The position numbers and the translations under genes were made by a program. Shown here one piece after another: positions 23,077 through 32,898 of a stretch of 64,000 nt of DNA (its first letter is position 1; each line of letters opens with the position of its first letter). The notes beneath the pieces were generated by a model. It searched no databases, was not told the origin of the DNA, and saw only the letters and a program-made list of their open reading frames with translations. This DNA is from Canna indica (taxonomy: Eukaryota > Streptophyta > Magnoliopsida > Zingiberales > Cannaceae), in NCBI GenBank assembly GCA_034359265.1, contig CP136896.1, positions 65,297,501 through 65,361,500 on the forward strand, read 5' to 3'.

Positions 23077-23502
23077 TAGGGTTGTTCATTGGGTCGACCC
23101 GACTCAATGAACCCGACCTATTTGGGTTGGGTCGGGTTGGGTAATCGGGTCGGGTTGGATACAATTTGACCAAACCCGACCATAATCGGGTCGGGTCTTG
23201 GGTTTTAGAATTTAAAATCTGATAGACCCGAGACCCGACCCGATGACCCGATTATTTATATTTTTAATTATTTTTATTAAAAAATATTTATTTTTAATTA
23301 TTTTTTAATTTTTTAAAAAATATTGTTAAAAATTCATTTTTTACCTAAACGGGTAAACCCGACTACCCGACCTGACCCGACCCAAACTAGGTCGGGTCGG
23401 GTTTGAGAGGTGAAAAATTTTCAACCCGACCTGATTATACTTGGTCGGGTCGGATCAATTTTTTCTCTAAACCCGACCCGACCCGACCCATGAACACCCC
23501 TA
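23077..23502. mobile_element. hAT-type MITE rich in GGGTCGGGT (426 bp)
   Basis: The left end TAGGGTTGTTCATTGGGTCG and the right end CCCATGAACACCCCTA are inverted. An 8-bp flank GTGATATC / CTGATATC (7 of 8 identical; 23069-23076 and 23503-23510) fits a hAT target duplication. Inside both ends, GGGTCGGGT and ACCCGACCC repeat many times, so each half can fold and the two halves can pair. The core is A+T-rich and non-coding. Confidence 0.85.
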
Positions 23503-23510
23503 CTGATATC

Positions 23511-24274
23511 CATAAATTTGAAGCCAATTCATATTCAAAAAATAGGTGTTGAATTGATTCATCAGCTAAAGAACAAAAAGTACAAACTTTTGAGTTTGAA
23601 ATTTTCATGAAAAGGTCTCGGATGAGTTAATAATCTATTATGAAATTTTTTTCATAAAAATAGTTTTACATTGGAGAAGTGGTTAGCTTCTAAATTTTAA
23701 CTCAAATTAGATTATCAGTAGGAGGTGAATCATGGTATTTGATGTAAAGGTAAGCAGAGGATGATGTTACCTTACCCTTCACTTCTGAGGTCCAAACAAA
23801 GTGATCATAGTAGTTATGCCTTGGTAACTCAATTTTCTCAATTGCATCACATAAATCTTTGCTGCAAAAAGTCAAGCCAAGAAAAGAAGACCATTCATGG
23901 TTGTATATAACATTATGCACCAAATTAAGATGAGGCGACATGTTAATATTTAAATAGGTAGGCTTATGTGCAAGAAGAATATCAAACAACCAAAGATCAT
24001 TTAAAAAAGTTATAGGTTCCAGAACCAATAATGACTTTAAAATCAAATCTTAATTTGATAAAAGCCTCATTAAAAAGTTTCCATACCCATGAATGATTTT
24101 AGGCATAGTGATATTAGTGAAGGACAGTGGAGGATATTTATTTTTGACAAGTTGAACCATAGAGAATCTGAATTGTTTAAGTAGCTTTGAATCCTTTTGT
24201 AGAACATAACTTTTTGTTTTTAAGTCTTGGATATCAAAGCATCCATCAGATAAGGGAGAGCAACAGTATTTCAA
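23511..24274 (-). pseudogene. LINE 3 zf-RVT and post-RT linker fragment
   Basis: Positions 24050-24274 encode the linker (DGCFDIQDL, then VKNKYPP). Positions 23702-24046 continue with the region before zf-RVT (LTFCSKDLCDAIEKI, VWTSEVKGKVTSSSAYLYIK), the W-x-x-x-x-G-x-x-S-x-x-S-A-Y pattern. About 23520-23650 retains part of the cysteine cluster, read across stops. Confidence 0.7.
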
Positions 24275-24289
24275 TTGATTAAATGAATG

Positions 24290-24672
24290 CTTTGATGGCC
24301 AGAATGTTCATCATCTTGACTTATTACTTAATCACCAACCAATCATATTGGACTTTGCAATGCAATACATTTTGTTGGATATTATGACTATTTAGATTGG
24401 ACTTTGGACATGTATGAAATTTGGTATTTGAAGTATGATTGTAATGCACTTATAATTTTGATATAAAATATTAAATTTATTGTATTTTAGTTTCATTTTC
24501 TTAGTATTGATTTTATTGAATTTAAACGGGTACATGAGTACCCGACCCGACTTAGCTTAGGTTAGATCTTAGAACAAAACAAATTCAATACTCAACCCAA
24601 CCCGATCCGATTATTTTTAATTGGGTTGAGCTAATTTTTTTCTAAACCCAATAATAGCCGTGAACATCCCTA
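24290..24672. repeat. Degenerate MITE-related block in LINE 3
   Basis: The right side has ACCCGACCCGAC, CAACCCGATCCG and the terminus GAACATCCCTA (24672), like the complete MITE nearby. No matching left terminus is visible. It sits where about 140 codons of LINE linker should be, so insertion was joined to a deletion. Confidence 0.55.
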
Positions 24673-25600
24673 TTGGGAGGGGCTCTTATAGAGATTATCA
24701 TTACCCCAATATATTTAAATGGAAAATACCCTTTGCACATGTTTAATTCATTACAAATTTTGTTATTGGTTTCCATAGTGACCTTATACGGAAAGAAAAG
24801 TTTATATTTATTTAAATTAACTTTTTGACCGGTGAGTTTACCATATATTTCAAAGATTAGTTTGACATTCTTTATGTTTTTCTTATAAGCCCTAAATGAT
24901 ATCACCAACACAAATTAAATGATTGATATGCAATGTGTTCATGATCTTAAAATATATTATTTGATTTTTATTTATTTCTTGATTTATTACGTTTTGTTGA
25001 ATGCTATGTTGTGATTGAAAGAAGATAAATGTAATTTCATTAACTAAACAATTAAAAGTAGGGGTGAAAATGTAAAACAAAATCTAGTCAATAAATTTTT
25101 GAGAAAAATTATATGCATAGAAAATGTGAGAGAAAGCTTGCCATGATAGCATGTCATAGACATTCTTTAAATCAATCTTAACAACAATGTACGCAGACAA
25201 ACGAGAATTTACCTTTGGAATTATACATTGCATGGGTCAATTCTTGAGCAATCAATATCTTATCATATATGCTCTGTCTTTAGTAAAGGTATATTACTCA
25301 TTAGAGATAAGGGTATCAATGCATGATTTAAACATGTTAGCCGATAATTTAGCTAAAATGCAGTAGGTTACATAGTCTTTGACCAATTATGGCAAATGAT
25401 ATTTTGGAATAAAAGTTAATATTCTTTGATACAAGATAGGAGGGAAACATGCATAATTATGAAAACTATGCAGACATTCCATGTAGTTTGCCGAAATAAT
25501 ACACCAATATACTATAAACCAATATATTAGTTGTAAACCCATTATAGCTAAGGCTTTTGCTATATTGATCATGAACCTAATAGTATTACAAACCTCATAT
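24673..25600 (-). pseudogene. LINE 3 RT fragment
   Basis: The minus strand encodes pieces of the RT palm: a decayed N-G-R/S-I-Y-D-K-I-L-I-A-Q-E-L-T-H motif near 25220-25270, then 24642-24911 with YGKLTGQKVNLNKYKLFF and a YIGV motif, the segment that follows the F-A-D-D box. The box itself is degraded. Many stops are present. Confidence 0.65.
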
Positions 25601-25639
25601 ATATAAATATATATATAAAGAAAGTGACAATAAATTGAT

Positions 25640-26615
25640 ATCTAGGGCTTTTGGGAGTTCCTATATACGATTATTTTCACGAGTGAGAGAAGAACAAGAA
25701 AATCCTGTTAGAAAGAAATTGAGTCTTCCTGCAAGAATTCAAAAATCCAAATACCAAAAGAAAAAAATACTAAAACGAGTAAATTCAGAAATAATACAAA
25801 GAACACCAAATTTACGTGGTTCAACCCGGCGGGGTACCAGGCCTACTCCACGGGGAGAAGAGAGCACTTGATTTTATTAAAATGAGGAAAAAACACGGTC
25901 AATACAAGAGCGGAATATAATTGATTAATAAACTGTAAAAAAAAATACTGCTTGTTCTCGAATATTTTTTTGTGCTCCGAAATCTGAATTCTTGCTTCTG
26001 CTTAAAAACTGTGGATGCGGCGTCCTTGATCTTTTTGCTTTTGCTTAAGACAGTGTGGAGGGGAAAAGAACCGCTGGAAAAAAATTTTGCCTGAAAAATA
26101 AAATAGATGAAAGACTCTAAAAATTATTAGCATAATATTATGCCCCTATTTATACTGGACTAGGGAACCAACGTTTGCATGTTTATTTCCGTGAATCATG
26201 CTAGAAGATTTCAGCAGTGGCTTACGAATTTTAATCGGACGACTGCCCTGTTTAATTTGACCGCGAAAAAAGCAATACGAGGCGGTGGCATTCATCCGTG
26301 CAAAACAAGTCAAGATTGGCGGCTCTGGCTTGAAGTATTCGCCTGTGCTATGCGTGCAAAAGCCATCTCTTGATCTTTATCTGCACAATATTTATCTTTA
26401 TCTCCCAGTCAAAATGCATAAAACTTTAATTCATGCAATGAAGTGCTGCCTCGAATTGCATGAACAATTTGAGGCAGCAGCTCCATTTGTGCACATGGTG
26501 CAAATTGGTGGGCTGGGCCCAATTGGGCTGGGCCGAGCCCAAGAGATGATTTGATTTTCTCTTTTTCTTAATCTAGCGCTCATGGGTCGGATTTAAAAAT
26601 GATTCAATCATCACA
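25640..26615 (-). repeat. Copia LTR remnant (minus strand)
   Basis: At 25813-25870 is the ACGTGGTTCAACCC ... CCACGGGGAGAAGAG block. On the minus strand this is the conserved CCGTGGA...GAACCACGT stretch seen in many plant copia LTRs. The same block recurs at 61883-61945. A TG-type start on the minus strand at 26615 (TGTGATGATTGAATCA) is likely. The lower limit is uncertain and no coding region or TSD was found, so this may be a solo LTR. Confidence 0.6.
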
Positions 26616-26859
26616 AACCCAAATTTAGTAAGCCAAAATCAAAACAAAGTCCCTAAAGGCTCTAGCATCGGAATATAACATGAAAAAATAGGTTTTTAGA
26701 TTTTTCGTCTCACTCAAAATACAATTGAAATCGCTACGTATAAAAACTAACAGTGAAAAGAGAAATATAAAATTAGAAAAGCTACAAAAAGATGAAGAAT
26801 AATGTTCGATTTTGTGTTGGCATAAAAGGTGCGTCCATTCATGGTTTAAAATACCGATA

Positions 26860-26945
26860 CCGGTCATCATCTCGGTGGATGATCGGTACCGGCACGTACC
26901 GGTACCGTACCGTACCGACACACGGTACGGTACGGTACGTAAATG
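26860..26945. repeat. Left sub-terminal TACCG/CGGTA palindromes of the hAT element
   Basis: ACCGTACCGTACCG and CGGTACGGTACGGT face each other with a 5-bp loop, a strong predicted hairpin 75-100 bp from the left terminus. Such repeats are typical transposase-binding zones. Confidence 0.85.
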
Positions 26946-27061
26946 GCATACCGAGCCCTCTTTTTTTTTTGATTTTGTGCTAAAAATAACTCCAATAACC
27001 CATGATTGATCAAGAAATACTTAAATTTCATATCCAAATGTCAAATACATGAATACAATGT

Positions 27062-30000
27062 TTAAAATGCGGACGAATGACGTCCATCGTACTCGTACAT
27101 ATCTTGGGGACATACACGACTAAGGTCAACACCGTAAGTCTGCAATGCCCATATCTGAAAATGATCCCATGTCATCATGTCTTGGTATCCATTATACCAC
27201 ATACCCATCAGTGTTTCTTTGTTAACCGTCCAAGAACTAGTCCCTGTATCATCAGTTGAGTAGATACTTGATACGGAGTGGGTTGATTCGGAAACTTCTT
27301 GCAAGCTACTCATCATATCGTGGTGGTAATCTTGCAAAGCTATCGGTCCACCTCCTCGACGCCGGCCTTTCTTCTCGTACACCCGAGTTGTTTGTCTGGT
27401 TCTAGCACCGTGATCCTGATCTTGGGTGGAGTGGTCAAAGTATTGCTCATTCGTCCACAGATCGGTAAGTGCCAGTGTTGATGGTACGACAGTGTCTTCT
27501 TCCCCAGCTCTATTATCATCTCCTCCGTCTTCTGTGCTGCTACTGCTACGAACCGAGGGCTCGTCTTCTTCGTCCTCTTCCGCTTCTGCAATCACGTCCA
27601 AAGGATCAATTGGTCGTTTCCCTTTCCCTTTGCCTTTTGCCTTTGAAGGTGAAGGTGAAGGTGTCTTCTTCTTTCCCTTTAATTGTGAAGGTGGAGAGTC
27701 GGACGTGGATCGTCGTCTTACTCGTCGAACTCGTTGAGAGTCCAAGGGAGCAAAGTTCATGTCCCTCTCAAGAACTTGACTGTACGTGTCTTCTGGTTGA
27801 CTCTCGGACTCAATAGCATCAGATATAATTGGTGAAGGCCGAGGTGGTTCGCCTGGTTGAGGTTCATCAAGAAGAGGCGGGTCAGTCTCCATTGCACTCC
27901 ACCAATCAATTATTGGGTCTGCATTGCCTTGGACGAACTCGACATCGAACGGATCTACATGTAGAATTTCTCTATCTTCGTTCTGTGACGCCCGCATTCG
28001 AAGTCGCATGTTATAATGAACATATACGAGCTTCTCTAATCGGGCGTACGAAAGGCGATTGCGCAGCTTCGTATGAATCAAGGCGAAGGTCGACCAATTC
28101 CTCTCGCATCCACTTGATGATGTGGTTTGCGAGAGGATGCGTGTTGCAATCTTTCGAAGAGTTAGAGATTCGTTTCCAAATTGCAACCACCATTCGACTG
28201 CAGCAAATTTAAAATTAATATTAGTAACGTGATTTTATCTTTGATAAATAAATTGACAAAGAAAATCTATCTACCTGGATCCATAGTATCTCGGATGGAG
28301 ATTGCAAATGAATCTCCGAAATTGCCAGTTGCATCGCGGAACCATTTTAATTCATTGAGAGCTTGTGCCGCTTCTTGGTTGGATCCCGACATTCGTTGTA
28401 TGACCTTGCGGAGGGGATATAACAAACTATCGACCATTCCAAGATTATACCGGTATTGGTATGAAGGATTTAAATAATACCCTATAAAAAATTAAGCATA
28501 ATGAATAAGTAATTAAGCATAATGAATTAAATTTAAATAATTTTTGAATATTAAATAAAAAATACCTGCGATGTGTATGTCACGGCTCATTTGATTATCT
28601 CATCTCTCGGAGATAATTTTGATGAATGGTTCATACTTGGCAGGAGAAATCATAACCCTCTTGATTTCTTCTTGTGCTTGGTGGATGTAGTGGTAAAGAT
28701 GACTCATTTGAGGCGTCTTTTTCATATCCACCTGTCGTAGAACCTTGTACAAAGGTTCTACGGCGACGACTATTTCTGCGATGCAATCACAGAAATGCGT
28801 GTTGAGGATGAACTTCTCTGTTTGTTTTCCATCGATTTTTCCAGCATATCTTGATAAAGTCCATTCCTCACTTGTAAACATGGTTCTAAGGGCCGCCTTT
28901 TTTTGTTGGAGTGACCTTAATGCGATGAAGGTGGTTGCAAAACGAGTCGCTCCCGGTCGAAGAATTTCACCTAAAATATGAAATTATCATTAGTAAATAA
29001 TTATGATAAACTAATTAATAAATAAATATTAGAAATTACTTAAAAATTAATAAATTACCTTCTATAATTTTTTTCATTAGGGCGTGTACACATGTATGGT
29101 TGTAGATGAAGCGATTAATTTGTTGCGCCTTCTTTATCGTCAACTTCACCATCGGTATATCACCGATATCTTTCATCATTAGGTCTACACAATAGGCTGC
29201 ACATGGAGTCCAACATATGTGAGGATAATCTTGTTCAATTATCTCACCTGCCTTTTTGAAATTGGCTCCGTTGTTGGTTATAACTTGAACAAGGTTCTGA
29301 GGTCCAATCTCCTCGATCACCTCCGTCATCAGCTTCGAGATGTAGTAAGCGTCATGGATTTCATCGGACGAGTTCACCGACTTGTGATAAACAACTCTCC
29401 GGTTGCAATAGACGAGGAAGTTGATGATGCTCATTCGGGTTGGCCCGGTCCAGCTATCGCACATCAAACTGCATCCGTACTCCCCCCATTGTCGCTTGAT
29501 TCCATCGATCCAGGTTTTTATTTCATCGACCTCCGCTTCTAGGTAAGGACCTGAAATTTCATAGGGAGTTGAAGGGGCAATACCTGGGCCTACCTTTTGG
29601 ATGGTAGACACCATGGTTCGGTAGTATGGGTTGTTGGCTGCATTTGCGGGAATCCGGCTGAAATGGAACCATTTGGAGATGGCTCTCCCCAACTCCCACT
29701 TCTTCGTCTTGCCCCAAGCATCGTCTATACGTGGTTGCTTTGCTGATGGAGGAGGAAATGCCCTGGGATCAAGATCAGAAACATTAATATTAGTTTTCCT
29801 ACAACTTGCTCCGAGGTTTGTGAAGAATCCACGAAGGCCTCCTCTGCTGCTTCCTCTGCTCTGAGTTTGAGGTCCTCTCATGCTAGAACTCCGACCAATA
29901 TAAGGACCGGAGGGAATTGGACCGCTTCGGTCCATTGCTCCGGCAGCCGAAGTTGAGCCGACGCTGCTTATGCCACCGCTGCCGCTGCCGCCACCATATT

Positions 30001-30412
30001 CGAATTGAGATCCGGGATAATACATCCGTTCTCGTTCGAATTCAGCATGCTCCAATGAAGCTCGGATGCCGGCTTCAAGTTCCGGATCCTCGTCGTTATC
30101 GCCAACTCGAGCCTCATAATGGCTACCGCTGACATCTTGGGTAGCTCGTCGGTCGAACTCGGCTTGTTGAGCTGCATTCTTAAGACGCTGCTCCTTCTTG
30201 TTGGTGAGCATATCTTTAAACATTTGTCGGACTTCCGGCGATGCTTTGGTGTATTTGACGACGTCGTTGGATGTTCCGGCCAAGTGTGCCTTTAATCGAG
30301 TGACGCCTCCACCACGAGAAATCATATTACAGTGGATGCATTTCCAGTGGTTAGCCTTCTCCAACCGAACACCGTGTTGCCATGCGGGGTCGACTTGAGA
30401 TTTCGGCGCCAT
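27062..30412 (-). pseudogene. hAT transposase, BED / DUF659 / hATC, four exons, one premature stop
   Basis: Exons (minus): 30412-29059, 28970-28566, 28481-28275, 28197-27062. All introns are GT-AG, and the joined length (3102 nt) stays in frame: 1033 codons plus stop. N-terminal BED finger (C25, C28, H43); residue 54 is Tyr where a fourth zinc ligand is usual. Then a Gly/Ser/Arg linker, DUF659 with CDSWTG (about residue 315) and hATC near exon 4 start (SSGCERNWSTF). After hATC come about 270 residues with basic KGKKK/SPSPSKAKGKGKGK and acidic EAEEDEEDE tracts, unusually long. Defects: TGA at 28600-28602 where Trp is expected; T-N-N-G-A-N in place of the family T-D-N; C-A-A-Y-C in place of C-A-A-H-C. 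All fit G-to-A or C-to-T change. Likely inactive in its present form. Confidence 0.92.
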
Positions 30413-30543
30413 TTGAGCAGAATTTCGACATAGAAATTAAGAAAGTAGAGAGAGAGAGATTGAGAAAGATTGAGAGTTTAGAGAGTTTAGATGAGTAGAG
30501 GGGGTGAGTGAGAGTAAAAGAGGTGTTTTGGCCTTTTGGGGGC

Positions 30544-30551
30544 TATATATA
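30544..30551 (-). promoter_or_regulatory. TATA box of the hAT transposase gene
   Basis: TATATATA within GGCTATATATAGCC, 132 bp upstream of the start codon on the minus strand. An AG-rich (GAGA) leader lies between (about 30440-30510). Confidence 0.6.
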
Positions 30552-30599
30552 GCCACCAAAACATCCAAAAATGACCAAAAACACCCTAAGAGCCGTTTG

Positions 30600-30642
30600 G
30601 GCTGTCGGTGCTACAGTGCTGGCTGTCGGCACTGTAGCAGCC
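30600..30642. other. Perfect hairpin upstream of the hAT transposase
   Basis: GGTGCTACAGTGC and GCACTGTAGCAGCC pair across a 9-base loop. It lies about 50 bp upstream of the TATA box and just inside the right sub-terminal repeats. GCTACAGTGC recurs near 30792 (TTGCTACAGTGCAAAATATC, itself a hairpin). Confidence 0.75.
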
Positions 30643-30654
30643 CAATGGCTCTTA

Positions 30655-30985
30655 AAAAGAGCCGTTGGGTTGGGTGATACCGGGCAATACCGCCCGGTAT
30701 CATAGCTCTTACCGCCCGGTATTTGCTAAATACCGGAGCATACCGGGCGGTATTTATCGGTATACCGGTATTCCTAAAGTATCGATATTTTGCTACAGTG
30801 CAAAATATCATACCGGGCGGTATAGCCCGGTATGATAGCAAATACCGCCCGGTATTTAATAAATACCGAGCATACCGGGCGGTATTTATCGAGATACCCG
30901 GTATTTACCCATACCGGGTATCTCGTATACTGGTTTTTTCAAAAACCGGTAAATACCTGATTTACCGCCCGGTACGGTACGAGAT
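30655..30985. repeat. Right sub-terminal TACCGCCCGGTA palindromes of the hAT element
   Basis: At least ten copies of TACCGCCCGGTA / TACCGGGCGGTA or half-sites alternate with AAATACCG / CGGTATTT. The right zone is longer (330 bp) than the left (about 85 bp) and uses CCCGG-containing units rather than GTACC units, so the ends are asymmetric. Confidence 0.85.
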
Positions 30986-31004
30986 TTGAAATCATGCGTC
31001 CATT

Positions 31005-31911
31005 TCATCAAATGGTCATGATAAAGAGAAAAACGGATCACATGGATAATTACGATGATGATATCTTTTTGAATGGGATAAAATATTTTTTTCTATTCTC
31101 AAAAAAGTTTCATAATATATAAATTTCATAATTGTACGAATAACTTGAGATTGAAGAGATAAATTTCATAATTGCATGAATAATTAATTTGAGATTGAAG
31201 AGATATTACTAACAAAATTTTTTTTTGCCAAGAAAGGATTATGCCCATCAAATACAGATAGAGGGCTGGGTGACGCTTGTCGATGAACGACCAAAGGATT
31301 GAATTAATTTTAAAGTTGTCGATTCATCAATTAAATTGTTTTGTTCATATATACTTACCTACTCCTATTAATTAAGCAAGAAACCGTTTAAATTGTTCAA
31401 TTTCTTGATTAAATTAACGAATGGATTTAATTATGATTCCAAGATAAAGGAGGGTGAAGAAGCATGTTTTCGACCTTGTTTGACCTAAGAAAAAAATAAA
31501 GAGATTTTTTTTTTCGCTTGTTTGAAAATGATCAGATCGAAAGTAATAGAAATGAAAATCTTAACTTTTTTTCGAATAAAAAATTAAAAAGGAAAAAGAA
31601 AATAATTGACATAAGTGACAAAAATACTATTGATTTAGCATTGTTCAATTATATATTCTTTATCCACAAAACTTAACAAATAATGTTAAGAATAATATTA
31701 AAAAAATTATTCTAACAAATATAATGAGAGAATTGAACTTAGCCGCATCCTCACTATGAACAAGTTATGTTATAGTTGATTTAGTCTCTTCCATACGATC
31801 AAGACTATAGAAAATCATATTCACACTTGCATATAATTTCAAAGGAGCCGAACAAACTTATATCAGAAAAAGCTAGCTAGTTTTCAAAAGCTCTCAAACA
31901 TGAGAAATTAC
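31005..31911. other. Intergenic, A+T-rich, nothing recognised
   Basis: No ORF of note and no coding similarity on either strand. A short direct repeat near 31128-31205 (ATAAATTTCATAATTG..GAATAA and TTGAGATTGAAGAGAT) is present twice. Confidence 0.5.
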
Positions 31912-32376
31912 TAAGGGTGTGCATGAGTACCAGATATATAGATCTGAAACCGATTTGATTGGGTAGGTTATAGGTAGATTCAAATTAAATTCGAGTAGGC
32001 CGGGTCCGAGATAAAAATAAAAAAAACGATTAAAGTCGGTCCCGATTCCAGGTCCAACACGTCAGGTACTCATAATCGATACCCGAAACTTATATTAGGA
32101 ACCTGTATCCTAAAATCTGTACCTTAATTGAAACATGTAAATAAACAGATTCCATGGTACAGGATACCTTGGAACCTAGCTATACCCTGTACTCTGAAAC
32201 CTGTTCAGTAATAGCTAGGTTCCGACAAGGTACTTGGAACTTATACTACCATCACAGGTTTCGAGTAGGGTTCGGTTCCATGTCCCAACAGGATAGGGTC
32301 CGGATCCAAAATTTAGGAATCAATGGTAGGATTCAAATATCATGAAATACATGATACCCGGACTTGCTCACCCCTA
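31912..32376. mobile_element. hAT-type MITE (465 bp)
   Basis: The left end TAAGGGTGTGCATG and the right end TTGCTCACCCCTA are inverted. The exact 8-bp duplication GAAATTAC flanks it (31904-31911, 32377-32384). The interior has repeated TACC/GGTA and GGTTC/GAACC motifs and no real ORF. It is related in terminal type (TAGGGGTGxxCA) to the MITE at 23077 but not in the core. It sits about 520 bp upstream of the intact GDSL gene. Confidence 0.9.
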
Positions 32377-32384
32377 GAAATTAC

Positions 32385-32898
32385 AAGAAGATCAAGATCA
32401 TCCAATTGTTAAAATCTAAAAATTTAAACATTTATTAAAATGTTATATATATATATATTTAATTTGTTAAATATATATAAACATTTATTTTCTCCCCAAA
32501 AGAGAAGGTTCTATATATGGTAAAATATTATTATTTTTAATTTATTTCCTGTTCACGAGGAAATATTTTTTTTTATAACGAATTATCCATTTTTAAATAT
32601 TCTCCCTTATCGATAATATTCGTTTGTGGATGAATTAATCCCTAAAACAGAAAGTGGCGAAATTATTACCTACGGCATTTAATTAAGTACTGTAATAAGT
32701 CTCCTTCCTTTTTCTTCTGCAAAATTTTGATTAATTCCCTAACATATACTTTTTCAATTTATTTCTGAGATTCTACGAGATAAGATCGACCTCCCACTCT
32801 CGCCAATTTTTTCACTCGGGCAATTAAAAAGGCTTGTCCATCAAAAACATTTCCATTACATTTTTTCTTCTTCTTCTTCTTCTTCTTCAACACCGGTA
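32385..32898 (+). promoter_or_regulatory. Upstream region of the intact GDSL gene
   Basis: A+T-rich DNA between the MITE and the start codon. A (TTC)n tract (about 32866-32888) ends 10 bp before the ATG and is probably in the 5' leader; the paralogue has a similar tract. The homologous position of the paralogue's TATAAAAG box reads ATTAAAAAGG (about 32823) here, so the TATA element is weak or different. Confidence 0.5.

Larger units (their letters stand above)
22320..25600 (-). mobile_element. LINE 3: minus-strand LINE remnant
   Basis: RNase H, zf-RVT, linker and RT fragments follow in the right order on the minus strand from 25600 down to 22320. One complete MITE (23077-23502) and one MITE-like block (about 24290-24672) are inserted. 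ORF1 and endonuclease are absent, so it is 5'-truncated or deleted. It is older and more decayed than LINE 1 and LINE 2. Confidence 0.8.
26840..30996 (-). mobile_element. hAT element with BED-finger transposase (4157 bp)
   Basis: The left end CATGGTTTAAAATACCG and the right end CGAGATTTGAAATCATG are inverted (12 of the first 17 bases match). The flanks are an exact 8-bp direct repeat CGTCCATT (26832-26839 and 30997-31004). Both sub-terminal zones are made of short palindromic TACCG/CGGTA units. The minus-strand gene has a TATA box, four exons and consistent splice sites. The element is nearly complete and probably among the youngest in the window, though its transposase has a nonsense codon. 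Confidence 0.95.

Noticed and set aside
27299..27816. Plus-strand Ser/Leu/Val-rich ORFs
   Set aside because: Antisense of the low-complexity tail of the hAT transposase.
30611..30989. ORFs of Tyr/Arg/Pro pattern on both strands
   Set aside because: Translations of the TACCGCCCGGTA sub-terminal repeats.
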